Positions 16,917-24,739 of a stretch of 64,000 nucleotides of DNA are shown here, one piece after another. The notes under the pieces are model-generated. The model did no database searches, had not been told where the DNA came from, and saw only the letters and a list, made by a program, of their open reading frames with translations. This stretch comes from Fimenecus sp963590415. GTDB taxonomy: Bacteria > Bacillota > Clostridia > Oscillospirales > Acutalibacteraceae. The position numbers were made by a program, and so were the translations under genes. The stretch is from the NCBI GenBank assembly GCA_963590415.1, contig CAVAPB010000009.1, forward strand, positions 1 to 64,000, in the 5' to 3' direction. Each line of letters starts with the position of its first letter. Positions within the stretch are counted from its first letter, which is position 1.

Positions 16917-18794
16917 TTACAGTTTTTTAACCATCAGTGCACGGATTGCGTTGAGTACGGCAATTACCATTACGCCGACATCGGCGAAGATTGCCGCCCA
17001 CATATTTGCAATACCCAAAGCGCCTAATACAAGGCACACAAGCTTTACGCCGAGCGCAAATGTGATGTTTTCATATACAATTCTAAGGCATTTTCTTGAA
17101 ATCTTGATAGCCTTGGCAATTTTAACGGGGTCATCGTCCATAAGGACTATATCAGCCGCCTCGATAGCCGCATCGGAGCCCATGGCGCCCATTGCGATAC
17201 CTATATCGGCTCTTGAGAGCACGGGAGCGTCGTTTATGCCGTCGCCGACAAACGCAAGTTTTTCCTTTTCACCTTTTTTCGACAAAATTTCCTCAACCTT
17301 TGAAACCTTGTCGGCAGGCAGCAGCTCACTGTAAACCTCGTCAATTCCGAGCTCTTCGGCAACCTGATTTGCAACATCGGAAGCGTCGCCCGTGAGCATA
17401 ACCGTCTTTTTGACGCCCGCCTTTTTAAGCTCGGCAATCGCCTGTTTTGAAGTGGGCTTTACAACATCCGAAATCAGGATATGTCCCACATATTTTCCGT
17501 CAACGGCAACATGTACCTTTGTGCCGACTTCCCTGCACTCGGTATATTTTATTCCGAGTTTATCCATAAGCTTTCCGTTGCCTGCGGCAACCTCTTTACC
17601 GTCAACCTTTGCGATAACGCCGTGACCCGAAATCTCCTTGACATCGGAAACCCTCTGCTTGTCGATTTCATGTCCGTAAGCCGCCTGCAAGCTCTTGCTT
17701 ATCGGGTGCGTGGAATAACTTTCGGCATAAGCCGCAAGCTCAATCAGCTCATCTTTATCTATTGTGTTATCATGAACTCCGACAACCTCAAAAACGCCCT
17801 TTGTCATAGTGCCCGTTTTGTCGAAAAGGACATACTTTGTCTTTGAAAGCGTCTCAAGATAGTTAGAGCCCTTGACAAGTACGCCTGCGTTGCTCGCTCC
17901 GCCTATTCCCGCAAAGAAGCTCAGCGGCACGCTGATTACAACAGCGCACGGACAGCTTATTACAAGGAAGGTAAGCGCCCTGTAAACCCAAGTGCCGAAC
18001 GACGCGGCATTGCCCATAATAAGATTTATAATCGGCGGTATGAGTGCAAGCGCAAGTGCGCCGAAGCATACCGTAGGTGTATAATAGCGTGCGAATTTTG
18101 AAATGAAATTCTCCGAACGGGATTTCTTCGAGGTTGCGTTTTCCACAAGGTCAAGTATCTTTGATACCGTTGACTCGCCGAACTCTTTTGTGGTTTTAAC
18201 CTTTATAACGCCCGAAAGGTTTATACAGCCGCTGACAATTTCGTCGCCCTCTTTAACCTCTCTCGGAACGCTCTCTCCCGTAAGTGCGCTTGTGTTAAGC
18301 GAGGAAGCGCCTTCGGTTACAACGCCGTCTATCGGCACCTTTTCGCCGGGGGTTACAACAATTATCGAGCCTATCTCGACCTCGTCGGGGTCAACCTGCT
18401 TCAATTCGCCGTTTTCCTCAATATTGGCATAGTCGGGTCTTATGTCCATAAGCTCCGATATGTTCCTGCGGCTCTTTCCGACGGCATAGCTCTGGAAAAG
18501 CTCGCCTATCTGATAGAAAAGCATAACCGCAACGCCCTCGGTATAATCGCCCAAAGCTATTGCGCCGACGGTTGCGACCGCCATAAGGAAGTTTTCGTCA
18601 AACACCTGCTTATTCTTAATGCCCATAAGAGCCTTTTTAAGAATATCATAGCCGATTACGAAATACGGTACCATATAAAGCGCAAATTCAAGATAGCTGT
18701 TAAGCGTAACGAATTTGCCGAGTATTTTAAGCGCAATAATAAGTATAGCCGAAACTATAATCCTTATCAATACTTTTTTCTGCTTCTTGTTCAT
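16917..18794 (-). CDS. Heavy-metal P-type ATPase, Zn/Cd/Pb efflux class (P1B-2)
   Basis: A 625-residue membrane pump. It has an ISCPCAVVISV metal-transport motif (CPC at 281-283), the phosphorylated DKTGT (Asp325), the THPIS His-Pro motif (363-364), and GDGINDAP in the hinge. The late transmembrane FADVGV Asp and GVKLV Lys match the ZntA/CadA class rather than copper pumps. There is no N-terminal heavy-metal domain. Instead, a separate 72-residue HMA protein is encoded 51 bases upstream. Length equals a CadA core without the HMA. It is co-transcribed with the HMA protein and the ArsR repressor. Confidence 0.93.
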   Translation of the reverse strand: MNKKQKKVLIRIIVSAILIIALKILGKFVTLNSYLEFALYMVPYFVIGYDILKKALMGIKNKQVFDENFLMAVATVGAIALGDYTEGVAVMLFYQIGELFQSYAVGKSRRNISELMDIRPDYANIEENGELKQVDPDEVEIGSIIVVTPGEKVPIDGVVTEGASSLNTSALTGESVPREVKEGDEIVSGCINLSGVIKVKTTKEFGESTVSKILDLVENATSKKSRSENFISKFARYYTPTVCFGALALALIPPIINLIMGNAASFGTWVYRALTFLVISCPCAVVISVPLSFFAGIGGASNAGVLVKGSNYLETLSKTKYVLFDKTGTMTKGVFEVVGVHDNTIDKDELIELAAYAESYSTHPISKSLQAAYGHEIDKQRVSDVKEISGHGVIAKVDGKEVAAGNGKLMDKLGIKYTECREVGTKVHVAVDGKYVGHILISDVVKPTSKQAIAELKKAGVKKTVMLTGDASDVANQVAEELGIDEVYSELLPADKVSKVEEILSKKGEKEKLAFVGDGINDAPVLSRADIGIAMGAMGSDAAIEAADIVLMDDDPVKIAKAIKISRKCLRIVYENITFALGVKLVCLVLGALGIANMWAAIFADVGVMVIAVLNAIRALMVKKL

Positions 18795-18845
18795 CGTTCT
18801 CTCTCCGTTTCAAAAAGCGCAACCGAAACGATTGCGCCCTAAATG

Positions 18846-19064
18846 TCAGATGTAAATTTCGCAGTCGTCCTCGACCTTTTTACAATTTTTAAGGACATCC
18901 TTCATAACAGCCTTGGCGTCGGCGCCCTCGTCAAATTCAACATTCATTTTAAGCATCATAAAGTTTACCGTTGCATCCTTAACTCCGTCGGTCTTTTTTG
19001 CGGCTTCTTCCATTTTGTTGGCGCAGTTGGCACAATCAACATCGATTTTGTAAGATTTTTTCAT
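18846..19064 (-). CDS. Stand-alone heavy-metal-associated (HMA) domain protein
   Basis: A 72-residue ferredoxin-like HMA domain with the metal motif DCANCAN (Cys11, Cys14). The preceding acidic Asp10 is typical of Zn/Cd-binding HMA domains rather than copper chaperones. The protein ends in an acidic EDDCEIYI tail with a third Cys. It lies first in the operon, just upstream of the ATPase that lacks this domain, so it probably delivers metal to or gates that pump. The ribosome site is GGAGTAAAG. Confidence 0.88.
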   Translation of the reverse strand: MKKSYKIDVDCANCANKMEEAAKKTDGVKDATVNFMMLKMNVEFDEGADAKAVMKDVLKNCKKVEDDCEIYI

Positions 19065-19134
19065 AACTTTACTCCGTTCTGACGCTTGGCGTCGTGTTGT
19101 TTATTGCAAGCGGGATTCCGCTTTTTCGTATTAT

Positions 19135-19192
19135 CATATGAACATCTGTTCATATGTTGATTTGATTATAGCACATATATATTATATGTCAA
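19135..19192 (-). promoter_or_regulatory. Metal-efflux operon promoter with SmtB/ArsR-type operator
   Basis: On the minus strand TTGACA (19187-19192) and TATAAT (19165-19170) are 16 bp apart. Just downstream, covering the start point, lies a perfect 10-2-10 palindrome (19135-19156), CATATGAACA then TGTTCATATG. It contains the TGAACA/TGTTCA core known for SmtB/CzrA-type repressors. The ArsR gene of the same operon is the obvious binder. Confidence 0.88.
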
Positions 19193-19221
19193 GCGTTTAC
19201 GAAAAATTTTTCATAAAATTT

Positions 19222-19250
19222 TTGAAAACCCGTCAATCTTATGATACAAT
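19222..19250 (+). promoter_or_regulatory. Promoter of ung
   Basis: TTGAAA and TACAAT are separated by 17 bp; the start codon follows 19 bases later, so the leader is very short. Confidence 0.65.
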
Positions 19251-19268
19251 AGCCGTGAGGTGATACGA

Positions 19269-19940
19269 ATGGTGCATTTGGGCAACGATTGGGATGAAAT
19301 ACTCAAAGATGAATTTGACAAGCCCTATTACAGAAGATTAAGGCATTTTCTTAAAGAGGAATATCAAAATCATACTATATATCCGCCGATGAACGACATT
19401 TTCAACGCATTGCGCTGTACCTCATTTGCGGACACAAAGGCGGTTATTATCGGTCAGGACCCCTACCACGGAGCGGGTCAGGCGCACGGTATGTGCTTTT
19501 CCGTAAAAAAAGGCACTCCCCCGCCCCCGTCTCTTCAGAATATATTTAAGGAAATACACTCCGACCTCGGCATTGATATGAATGTCGGTCACGGCGAACT
19601 TACCTCATGGGCAAAGCAGGGCGTTCTGCTTCTCAACACCGTATTGACGGTTCGTGAGGGCGTGGCAAACAGTCACAAGGATATGGGGTGGGAAATATTT
19701 ACCGACAGGGTAATTTCCGAGCTCAACAACAAGCAAACACCCGTTGTATTCTTACTTTGGGGCGCACACGCAAGGAAAAAGGCGGCGGTTATCACAAACC
19801 CCATACATTACAAGCTCACTGCGGCGCACCCGAGCCCGCTTTCGGCTTACAACGGCTTTTTCGGCTGCAAGCATTTCTCAAAAACCAACGAATTGCTCAC
19901 AGCCTCGGGTCAGACCCCGATTGACTGGAGCCTCAGATGA
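19269..19940 (+). CDS. ung: Uracil-DNA glycosylase, family 1
   Basis: A 223-residue base-excision repair enzyme that removes uracil from DNA. The water-activating motif GQDPYHG and the DNA-intercalating HPSPLSAYNGF loop are both intact, as is LLLNTVLTV. Length is standard. The ATG at 19269 is chosen because GAGGTG precedes it by six bases; the GTG at 19260 lies inside that site. It is divergent from the metal-efflux operon and apparently monocistronic. Confidence 0.96.
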   Translation: MVHLGNDWDEILKDEFDKPYYRRLRHFLKEEYQNHTIYPPMNDIFNALRCTSFADTKAVIIGQDPYHGAGQAHGMCFSVKKGTPPPPSLQNIFKEIHSDLGIDMNVGHGELTSWAKQGVLLLNTVLTVREGVANSHKDMGWEIFTDRVISELNNKQTPVVFLLWGAHARKKAAVITNPIHYKLTAAHPSPLSAYNGFFGCKHFSKTNELLTASGQTPIDWSLR

Positions 19941-19967
19941 AAATTCGACAAAGTTTTTATATTACTA

Positions 19968-20046
19968 TTGATTTTTAATCTTTGTTATTTTATAATATCA
20001 AGTGTCGCACTTCGAATCGGTTGTGTAACCGCTTCGGGGTGCTTTT
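19968..20046 (+). promoter_or_regulatory. Promoter followed by a terminator-like hairpin upstream of the DUF1846 gene
   Basis: TTGATT and TATAAT (19991-19996) are 17 bp apart. A two-part hairpin follows at 20007-20042: an outer GCAC...GTGC stem with G-U pairs and an inner CGGTT/AACCG stem, then TTTT. It could be the ung terminator, or, because it lies just after a promoter, a leader attenuator for the next gene. Confidence 0.5.
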
Positions 20047-20083
20047 GTATGATATTTTCAATCCTTAATCGGGAGGCAGAAAA

Positions 20084-21565
20084 GTGAAAATAGGATTTGA
20101 TAACGACAAATACCTTAAAACTCAATCGGAGCACATAAGGCAGAGGATAAATGAATTCGGCGGAAAGCTTTATCTTGAATTCGGCGGAAAAATATTTGAC
20201 GACTTCCACGCTTCAAGAGTTCTTCCGGGCTTTTTACCCGACAGCAAAATGAAAATGCTGCTTGAATTGAAGGACGAGGCTGAAATGCTTATCGCCATCA
20301 ACGCAAACGACATTGAAAAGAACAAGGTAAGAGGCGACATAGGCATAACCTATGACCTTGATGTTTTAAGACTTATCGACATTTACAGGAACTTCGGACT
20401 GCTTGTAAGCGGCGTTGTAATGACGCAGTTCAACAATCAGCCGTCGGCAGTGGCTTTTCAGCAAAGGCTTACGGAGCTCGGCGTAAAGGTTTACCGCCAT
20501 TACAGTATTGAAAACTATCCGCAGGATGTTCAGCTGATAGTCAGCGACGACGGATACGGAAAAAATGAATTTGTCGAAACCACCCGTTCGCTTGTCGTCG
20601 TTACCGCACCGGGTCCCGGAAGCGGAAAAATGGCGGTTTGTCTTTCCCAGCTCTATCACGAGCACAAACACGGCGTCCGTGCGGGCTATGCGAAGTTTGA
20701 AACATTCCCGATATGGAACCTGCCGCTCAAACACCCCGTAAACCTCGCTTACGAGGCGGCTACAACGGATTTGAACGATGTAAATATGATTGACCCGTTC
20801 CATCTTGAAGCATACGGTGTCACAACGGTAAACTATAACAGGGATATTGAAATTTTTCCCGTCCTCAACGCTATTTTTGAGCGTATTTTCGGCAGTTCGC
20901 CGTACAAATCCCCCACTGATATGGGCGTCAATATGGCAGGCAACTGCATAATCGACGATGAGGTCGTAAGGGAGGCGTCAAAGCAGGAGGTTATCAGAAG
21001 ATATTACAAGGCTCTTGTCGACAAAAAGAACGGCGCGAATGTTACAAACGAAATCCGCAACCTCGAGCTTATTATGAAGCAGCTTGAAATTGTTCCCGAG
21101 TACAGGAAGTGTGTTTTGCCCGCGGTTGAGCTTTGCGACAGAACGGGCGAGCCTGCGGCGGCAATCGAGCTTGACAACGGAAAGATAATCACGGGCAAGA
21201 CCTCGGATCTTTTGGGCGCTTCGTCGGCAATGCTCCTCAACGCACTTAAAGAGATAGCACATATCAACGATGATATCGACCTTATTTCCCCGAAGGTTAT
21301 CGAGCCTATACAGGATTTGAAAGTAAACCATCTCGGCAACAAAAACCCGAGGCTTCACACGGACGAAATCCTGCTTGCACTTTCGATTTCAGCCGCAACC
21401 AACCCGACTGCGGAAATGGCAATGAAAGCGCTTGAAAAGCTTGACGGCTGTCAGATGCATTCAACGGTTATCCTCTCCGAGGTTGACCTGCACACGCTTA
21501 AAAAGCTCGGCGTAAATGTTACCTGCGAGCCTTACAGACAGTCAAAGACGCTTTTCCACAAATAA
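20084..21565 (+). CDS. DUF1846 (UPF0371) family protein
   Basis: A 493-residue cytoplasmic protein of the DUF1846 family, common in Bacillota and Actinomycetota. Visible family features are the N-terminal GFDNDKYLKTQS start, the VVTAPGPGSGKMAVCLSQ segment that resembles a nucleotide-binding loop, and HRYYKAL-type helices in the C-terminal part. The length matches the family. A structure is known for the family, but the biochemical role is not established to my knowledge. It is preceded by a promoter with a leader hairpin and followed by a gene-free repeat region, so it stands alone. Confidence 0.85.
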   Translation: MKIGFDNDKYLKTQSEHIRQRINEFGGKLYLEFGGKIFDDFHASRVLPGFLPDSKMKMLLELKDEAEMLIAINANDIEKNKVRGDIGITYDLDVLRLIDIYRNFGLLVSGVVMTQFNNQPSAVAFQQRLTELGVKVYRHYSIENYPQDVQLIVSDDGYGKNEFVETTRSLVVVTAPGPGSGKMAVCLSQLYHEHKHGVRAGYAKFETFPIWNLPLKHPVNLAYEAATTDLNDVNMIDPFHLEAYGVTTVNYNRDIEIFPVLNAIFERIFGSSPYKSPTDMGVNMAGNCIIDDEVVREASKQEVIRRYYKALVDKKNGANVTNEIRNLELIMKQLEIVPEYRKCVLPAVELCDRTGEPAAAIELDNGKIITGKTSDLLGASSAMLLNALKEIAHINDDIDLISPKVIEPIQDLKVNHLGNKNPRLHTDEILLALSISAATNPTAEMAMKALEKLDGCQMHSTVILSEVDLHTLKKLGVNVTCEPYRQSKTLFHK

Positions 21566-22253
21566 ATAAAACAGCAATATATTCGCCGCAGTTTTTTCGT
21601 AAGATTAAACAGCGGCGATATTTCTTGTCAAAGTCTGTTGGCATTTTGTCAAATATTAGTTTCAATATAATTGTAAGAATAATATTATTTTGCTAAACAG
21701 AGCGTGGCGTTTATGACACGAGCAAAATACAAGGCAATTTTTCTTGTATGCTTTCTTGCGGTATATTTTTCAATCGAATTAAACATCATATATCACATCG
21801 TAGGGGCGAACTGTGTTCGCCCGCTTTTAATATCAGCAGAATTTGACGGGCGACCGCAGGTCGCCCCTACGGGTCGTGCGTTAATTTTAATTTCATATTA
21901 GTTAGCAAAAAATTATGATAAATCAGTGCACAATCCGTAGGGACAGCCCTTGCGGCTGTCCGTCGATATGACTTATATATAATTTCTTGCGGACCGGGGC
22001 GAGCCCTGTCCCTATGGTATGATATAAAATATAATTTGATTGTATCGGTTAATTCGCAGTATTCCCTTTCGGCGGGAGCAAGCCCCCGCCCTACGCTATA
22101 CGATATATTCTTCAAGTTGTGCTGTCCGTTTTTATTATACAACTTTTACTTCTTCACTATTACCTCTTACCTCGCCTGCAAAGGCGCTGCTACCGCCGTA
22201 TCGGCACACAAAAAACGCCTTGCAACAGCAAGGCGTTGATTTATTGTATTCTG
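21566..22253. repeat. Gene-free region with compound palindromic repeats
   Basis: No gene is visible here. Three dispersed-repeat types occur. At 21799-21880 is a cruciform whose outer arms are GTAGGGGCGA/TCGCCCCTAC, enclosing two smaller hairpins. At about 21937-22021 there is a paired unit with AGGGACAGCCC...GGGCGAGCCCTGTCCCT arms. At 22071-22095 there is a GGCGGGAGCAAGCCCCCGCC hairpin. Related copies lie at 46100-46230 and 56129-57345. A last hairpin (AACGCCTTGC/GCAAGGCGTT, about 22211-22237) abuts the TPM gene end and probably terminates it on the minus strand. Confidence 0.85.
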
Positions 22254-23054
22254 TCAGAAGCCTCTGGAGCTTCCGCCACCGCCGAACGAGCCACCGCTGC
22301 CGGAGAAACCTCCTCCGCCACCGCCCGAGAAGCCGCTGCCTCCCGAAAAGCCGCCGCCATGGAAATCGTTTCCGCCTCCGTTGAACGGACCTCCGCCAAG
22401 GAAGATAACACGGCGTTTGCGCCGCAAAACGATAGCAACAACAAGCACAATAAAGATTATTATGTCAAATATAACATACAGTCCTCCGAATACATCATCG
22501 GTGTCATAATCCTCATCCGCACCGTCGGGTGCCGTTCTTGAGCCGTCAATCTCAACACCGTACTCATTTGCGGTCTCGCCTATCAGTGCGGAAAAAGCCT
22601 TGTAAAGCCCCGTTGAAAAATCATTGTCTCTCAAATACGGCATAGCATAGGTGTCGAGAATTCTTCCCGTCTTGCCGTCGGTCAGCGTGTCCTCAAGCCC
22701 GTAGCCGACCTCAATATCCACCTGTCTCTCTTCAACGGCAAGCAATAAAAGGACGCCGTTGTTGTCGTTTTTACTGCCTATGCCCCACTCTCTGCCCAAG
22801 CCGAGCGCATAATCCCTGACCTCTTCGCCGTCAAGCGAATCGACAGTTACGCAAACCACCTGTGCGCCCGATTTTTCATATAACTCCTCTGCCATAGACT
22901 GCATTTTCTGCTCGTCGGCATCACTTATACAATCGGCAAAGTCGTTTACGAAAAATTTCTGTGTGGGGTTAGGATATTTCGCCGCAAAAGCGCCGACCGA
23001 TAATGACATCAACAGCAAAATCACGGTCAATATCGCCGCAGAAACCTTTTTCAT
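22254..23054 (-). CDS. TPM-domain membrane protein (YgcG family)
   Basis: A 266-residue exported protein. A signal peptide or membrane anchor (about residues 5-25) precedes a TPM domain (PF04536, about 35-160) with the VNDFADCIS and NGVLLLLAVEER segments. A transmembrane helix follows (about 195-215), then a glycine/serine-rich tail. The TPM domain faces outside. The family occurs with LemA, as here, and is linked to membrane maintenance or photosystem repair in other lineages; the role in Clostridia is not settled. I start at the ATG at 23054, which has GAGTGGGTGAG upstream; an alternative ATG at 23078 overlaps the lemA stop. Confidence 0.85.
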   Translation of the reverse strand: MKKVSAAILTVILLLMSLSVGAFAAKYPNPTQKFFVNDFADCISDADEQKMQSMAEELYEKSGAQVVCVTVDSLDGEEVRDYALGLGREWGIGSKNDNNGVLLLLAVEERQVDIEVGYGLEDTLTDGKTGRILDTYAMPYLRDNDFSTGLYKAFSALIGETANEYGVEIDGSRTAPDGADEDYDTDDVFGGLYVIFDIIIFIVLVVAIVLRRKRRVIFLGGGPFNGGGNDFHGGGFSGGSGFSGGGGGGFSGSGGSFGGGGSSRGF

Positions 23055-23077
23055 ACACTCACCCACTCGCCGAAGCA

Positions 23078-23650
23078 TCAGTCAAAATTGACGCTCGGTA
23101 CGGTCTGTGCCTCACTTGAAGCCTCAAAATATTCCGCCTGTCCAAAATTAAACACGGAAGCAACTATATTTGCGGGGAATTTCTTGATATGGGTATTGTA
23201 TGCTTTCGCAACATCGTTATAATCCTTGCGTGCAACGGAAATCCTGTTTTCCGAGCCTGCAAGTTCATCCTGAAGATTGATAAACTGTGTATCCGCTTTG
23301 AGCTCGGGATAATTTTCCACTACAACAAGAAGTCTTGAAATTGCGCTGTCAAGCTCGGAGTTTGCCTGCTCCATCTCGTCAACGGAGTTTGCGCCAGAAA
23401 GCTTTGAACGCGCATCGGCAATAGCGGTATACACTTCTTCCTCGTGAGCCGCATAGCCCTTGACCGTGTTTACAAGGTTCGGAATAAGGTCCGCTCTTCT
23501 CTGTAACATTGTCTGGACATTTGCCTGTGCGTTGCTGACGGTTTCCCTCTCGTCAACAAGGCTGTTATAGGAAGAAATAACGCTTCCGACAAGTATTGCG
23601 ATTACCGCAACTACCGCAAGAACAATAATAAGAGCTTTTTTGTTTTTCAT
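23078..23650 (-). CDS. lemA: LemA family protein
   Basis: A 190-residue protein with one N-terminal transmembrane helix (7-27) and the long-helix LemA domain outside or at the membrane surface. Conserved segments are SYNSLVDERE, the RRADLIPNLVNTVKGYAAHE motif and the C-terminal ASVFNF. It is encoded immediately upstream of the TPM-domain gene, a common pair in Bacillota. Function is unknown; an envelope role is inferred from topology. Confidence 0.92.
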   Translation of the reverse strand: MKNKKALIIVLAVVAVIAILVGSVISSYNSLVDERETVSNAQANVQTMLQRRADLIPNLVNTVKGYAAHEEEVYTAIADARSKLSGANSVDEMEQANSELDSAISRLLVVVENYPELKADTQFINLQDELAGSENRISVARKDYNDVAKAYNTHIKKFPANIVASVFNFGQAEYFEASSEAQTVPSVNFD

Positions 23651-23684
23651 GCCGAGTCCTCCGTATTATACAGTATGTAAAATA

Positions 23685-24704
23685 TCAGTCGTCATAACCG
23701 TTGGGATTTTTTGACTGCCAATTCCACGAATCGCGGCACATATCGTCAATATCCCTCTTTGCTTCCCAGCCGAGCACCTCTTTTGCCTTGGTCGGGTCGG
23801 AATAGCAGACCGCAAGGTCGCCGGGGCGTCTCGGAGCAATCTTGTAGGGAAGCTCCTTGCCGTAAACCTTGCTGAATGCCTTGACTATGTCAAGCACGCT
23901 GTAGCCCTTGCCCGTTCCGAGGTTAAATACCTGAACGCCCTTGTTGCCCTCAAGGATGTTTTTAACAGCCTTGACATGACCGTCCGCAAGGTCGACAACA
24001 TGGATATAATCCCTGACCCCCGTTCCGTCGGGCGTGTCGTAATCGTCGCCGTAAACACTAAAATACGGGCGCTTTCCGATCGCAACCTGTGTAATATACG
24101 GCATAAGATTGTTCGGTATGCCGTTCGGATTTTCGCCTATTCTGCCGCTCTCATGAGCACCGATGGGATTGAAATAACGCAGGAGCGTAACATTCCACTC
24201 GTTGTCCGACTTGTAAATATCCTCAAGGATAATCTCAATCATATACTTTGTCGTGCCGTAGGGGTTTGTGGTGCCGCCTGTTTTCATCGTCTCTTTAAGC
24301 GGAGAAACATTGTTCATTCCGTAAACCGTTGCGGATGAGCTGAAAACTATATTTTTACAGCCGTTGTTTCTCATAACATCGCAAAGCTTCAGCGTGCCGC
24401 CGATATTGTTGTCATAGTATTCAATCGGCTTTTGGCAGGATTCGCCGACCGCTTTAAGTCCCGCAAAATGAATTACCGCATCGATTTTATTCTCTTTGAA
24501 AATTTTGTCCATACCCTCCGAATCTCTGACATCACAGTCATAAGACTTAAAGTCCTTACCCGTGAGTTCCTTGACTCTTTCAAGTGACTTGGGGCTTGCG
24601 TTATAGTAGTTATCGACAACCACTACATCATATCCCGCATTGAGGAGCTCAACGCATGTGTGAGAACCGATAAATCCGGCTCCGCCCGTAACAAGAATTG
24701 CCAT
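23685..24704 (-). CDS. galE: UDP-glucose 4-epimerase
   Basis: A 339-residue short-chain dehydrogenase-type epimerase interconverting UDP-glucose and UDP-galactose. The NAD motif GGAGFIGSH is at residues 7-15, the catalytic Ser lies in FSSSATVYG, and Tyr-x3-Lys lies in NPYGTTKYMIE. Full length is present, including the C-terminal GRRPGD-like APRRPGDLA segment. The ribosome site is CGGAGGCA. It supplies activated galactose for surface glycans or galactose use. No other Leloir gene is adjacent. Confidence 0.96.
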   Translation of the reverse strand: MAILVTGGAGFIGSHTCVELLNAGYDVVVVDNYYNASPKSLERVKELTGKDFKSYDCDVRDSEGMDKIFKENKIDAVIHFAGLKAVGESCQKPIEYYDNNIGGTLKLCDVMRNNGCKNIVFSSSATVYGMNNVSPLKETMKTGGTTNPYGTTKYMIEIILEDIYKSDNEWNVTLLRYFNPIGAHESGRIGENPNGIPNNLMPYITQVAIGKRPYFSVYGDDYDTPDGTGVRDYIHVVDLADGHVKAVKNILEGNKGVQVFNLGTGKGYSVLDIVKAFSKVYGKELPYKIAPRRPGDLAVCYSDPTKAKEVLGWEAKRDIDDMCRDSWNWQSKNPNGYDD

Positions 24705-24739
24705 AATTAGGTGCCTCCGTTTATAAAAAATTGCTTTTG

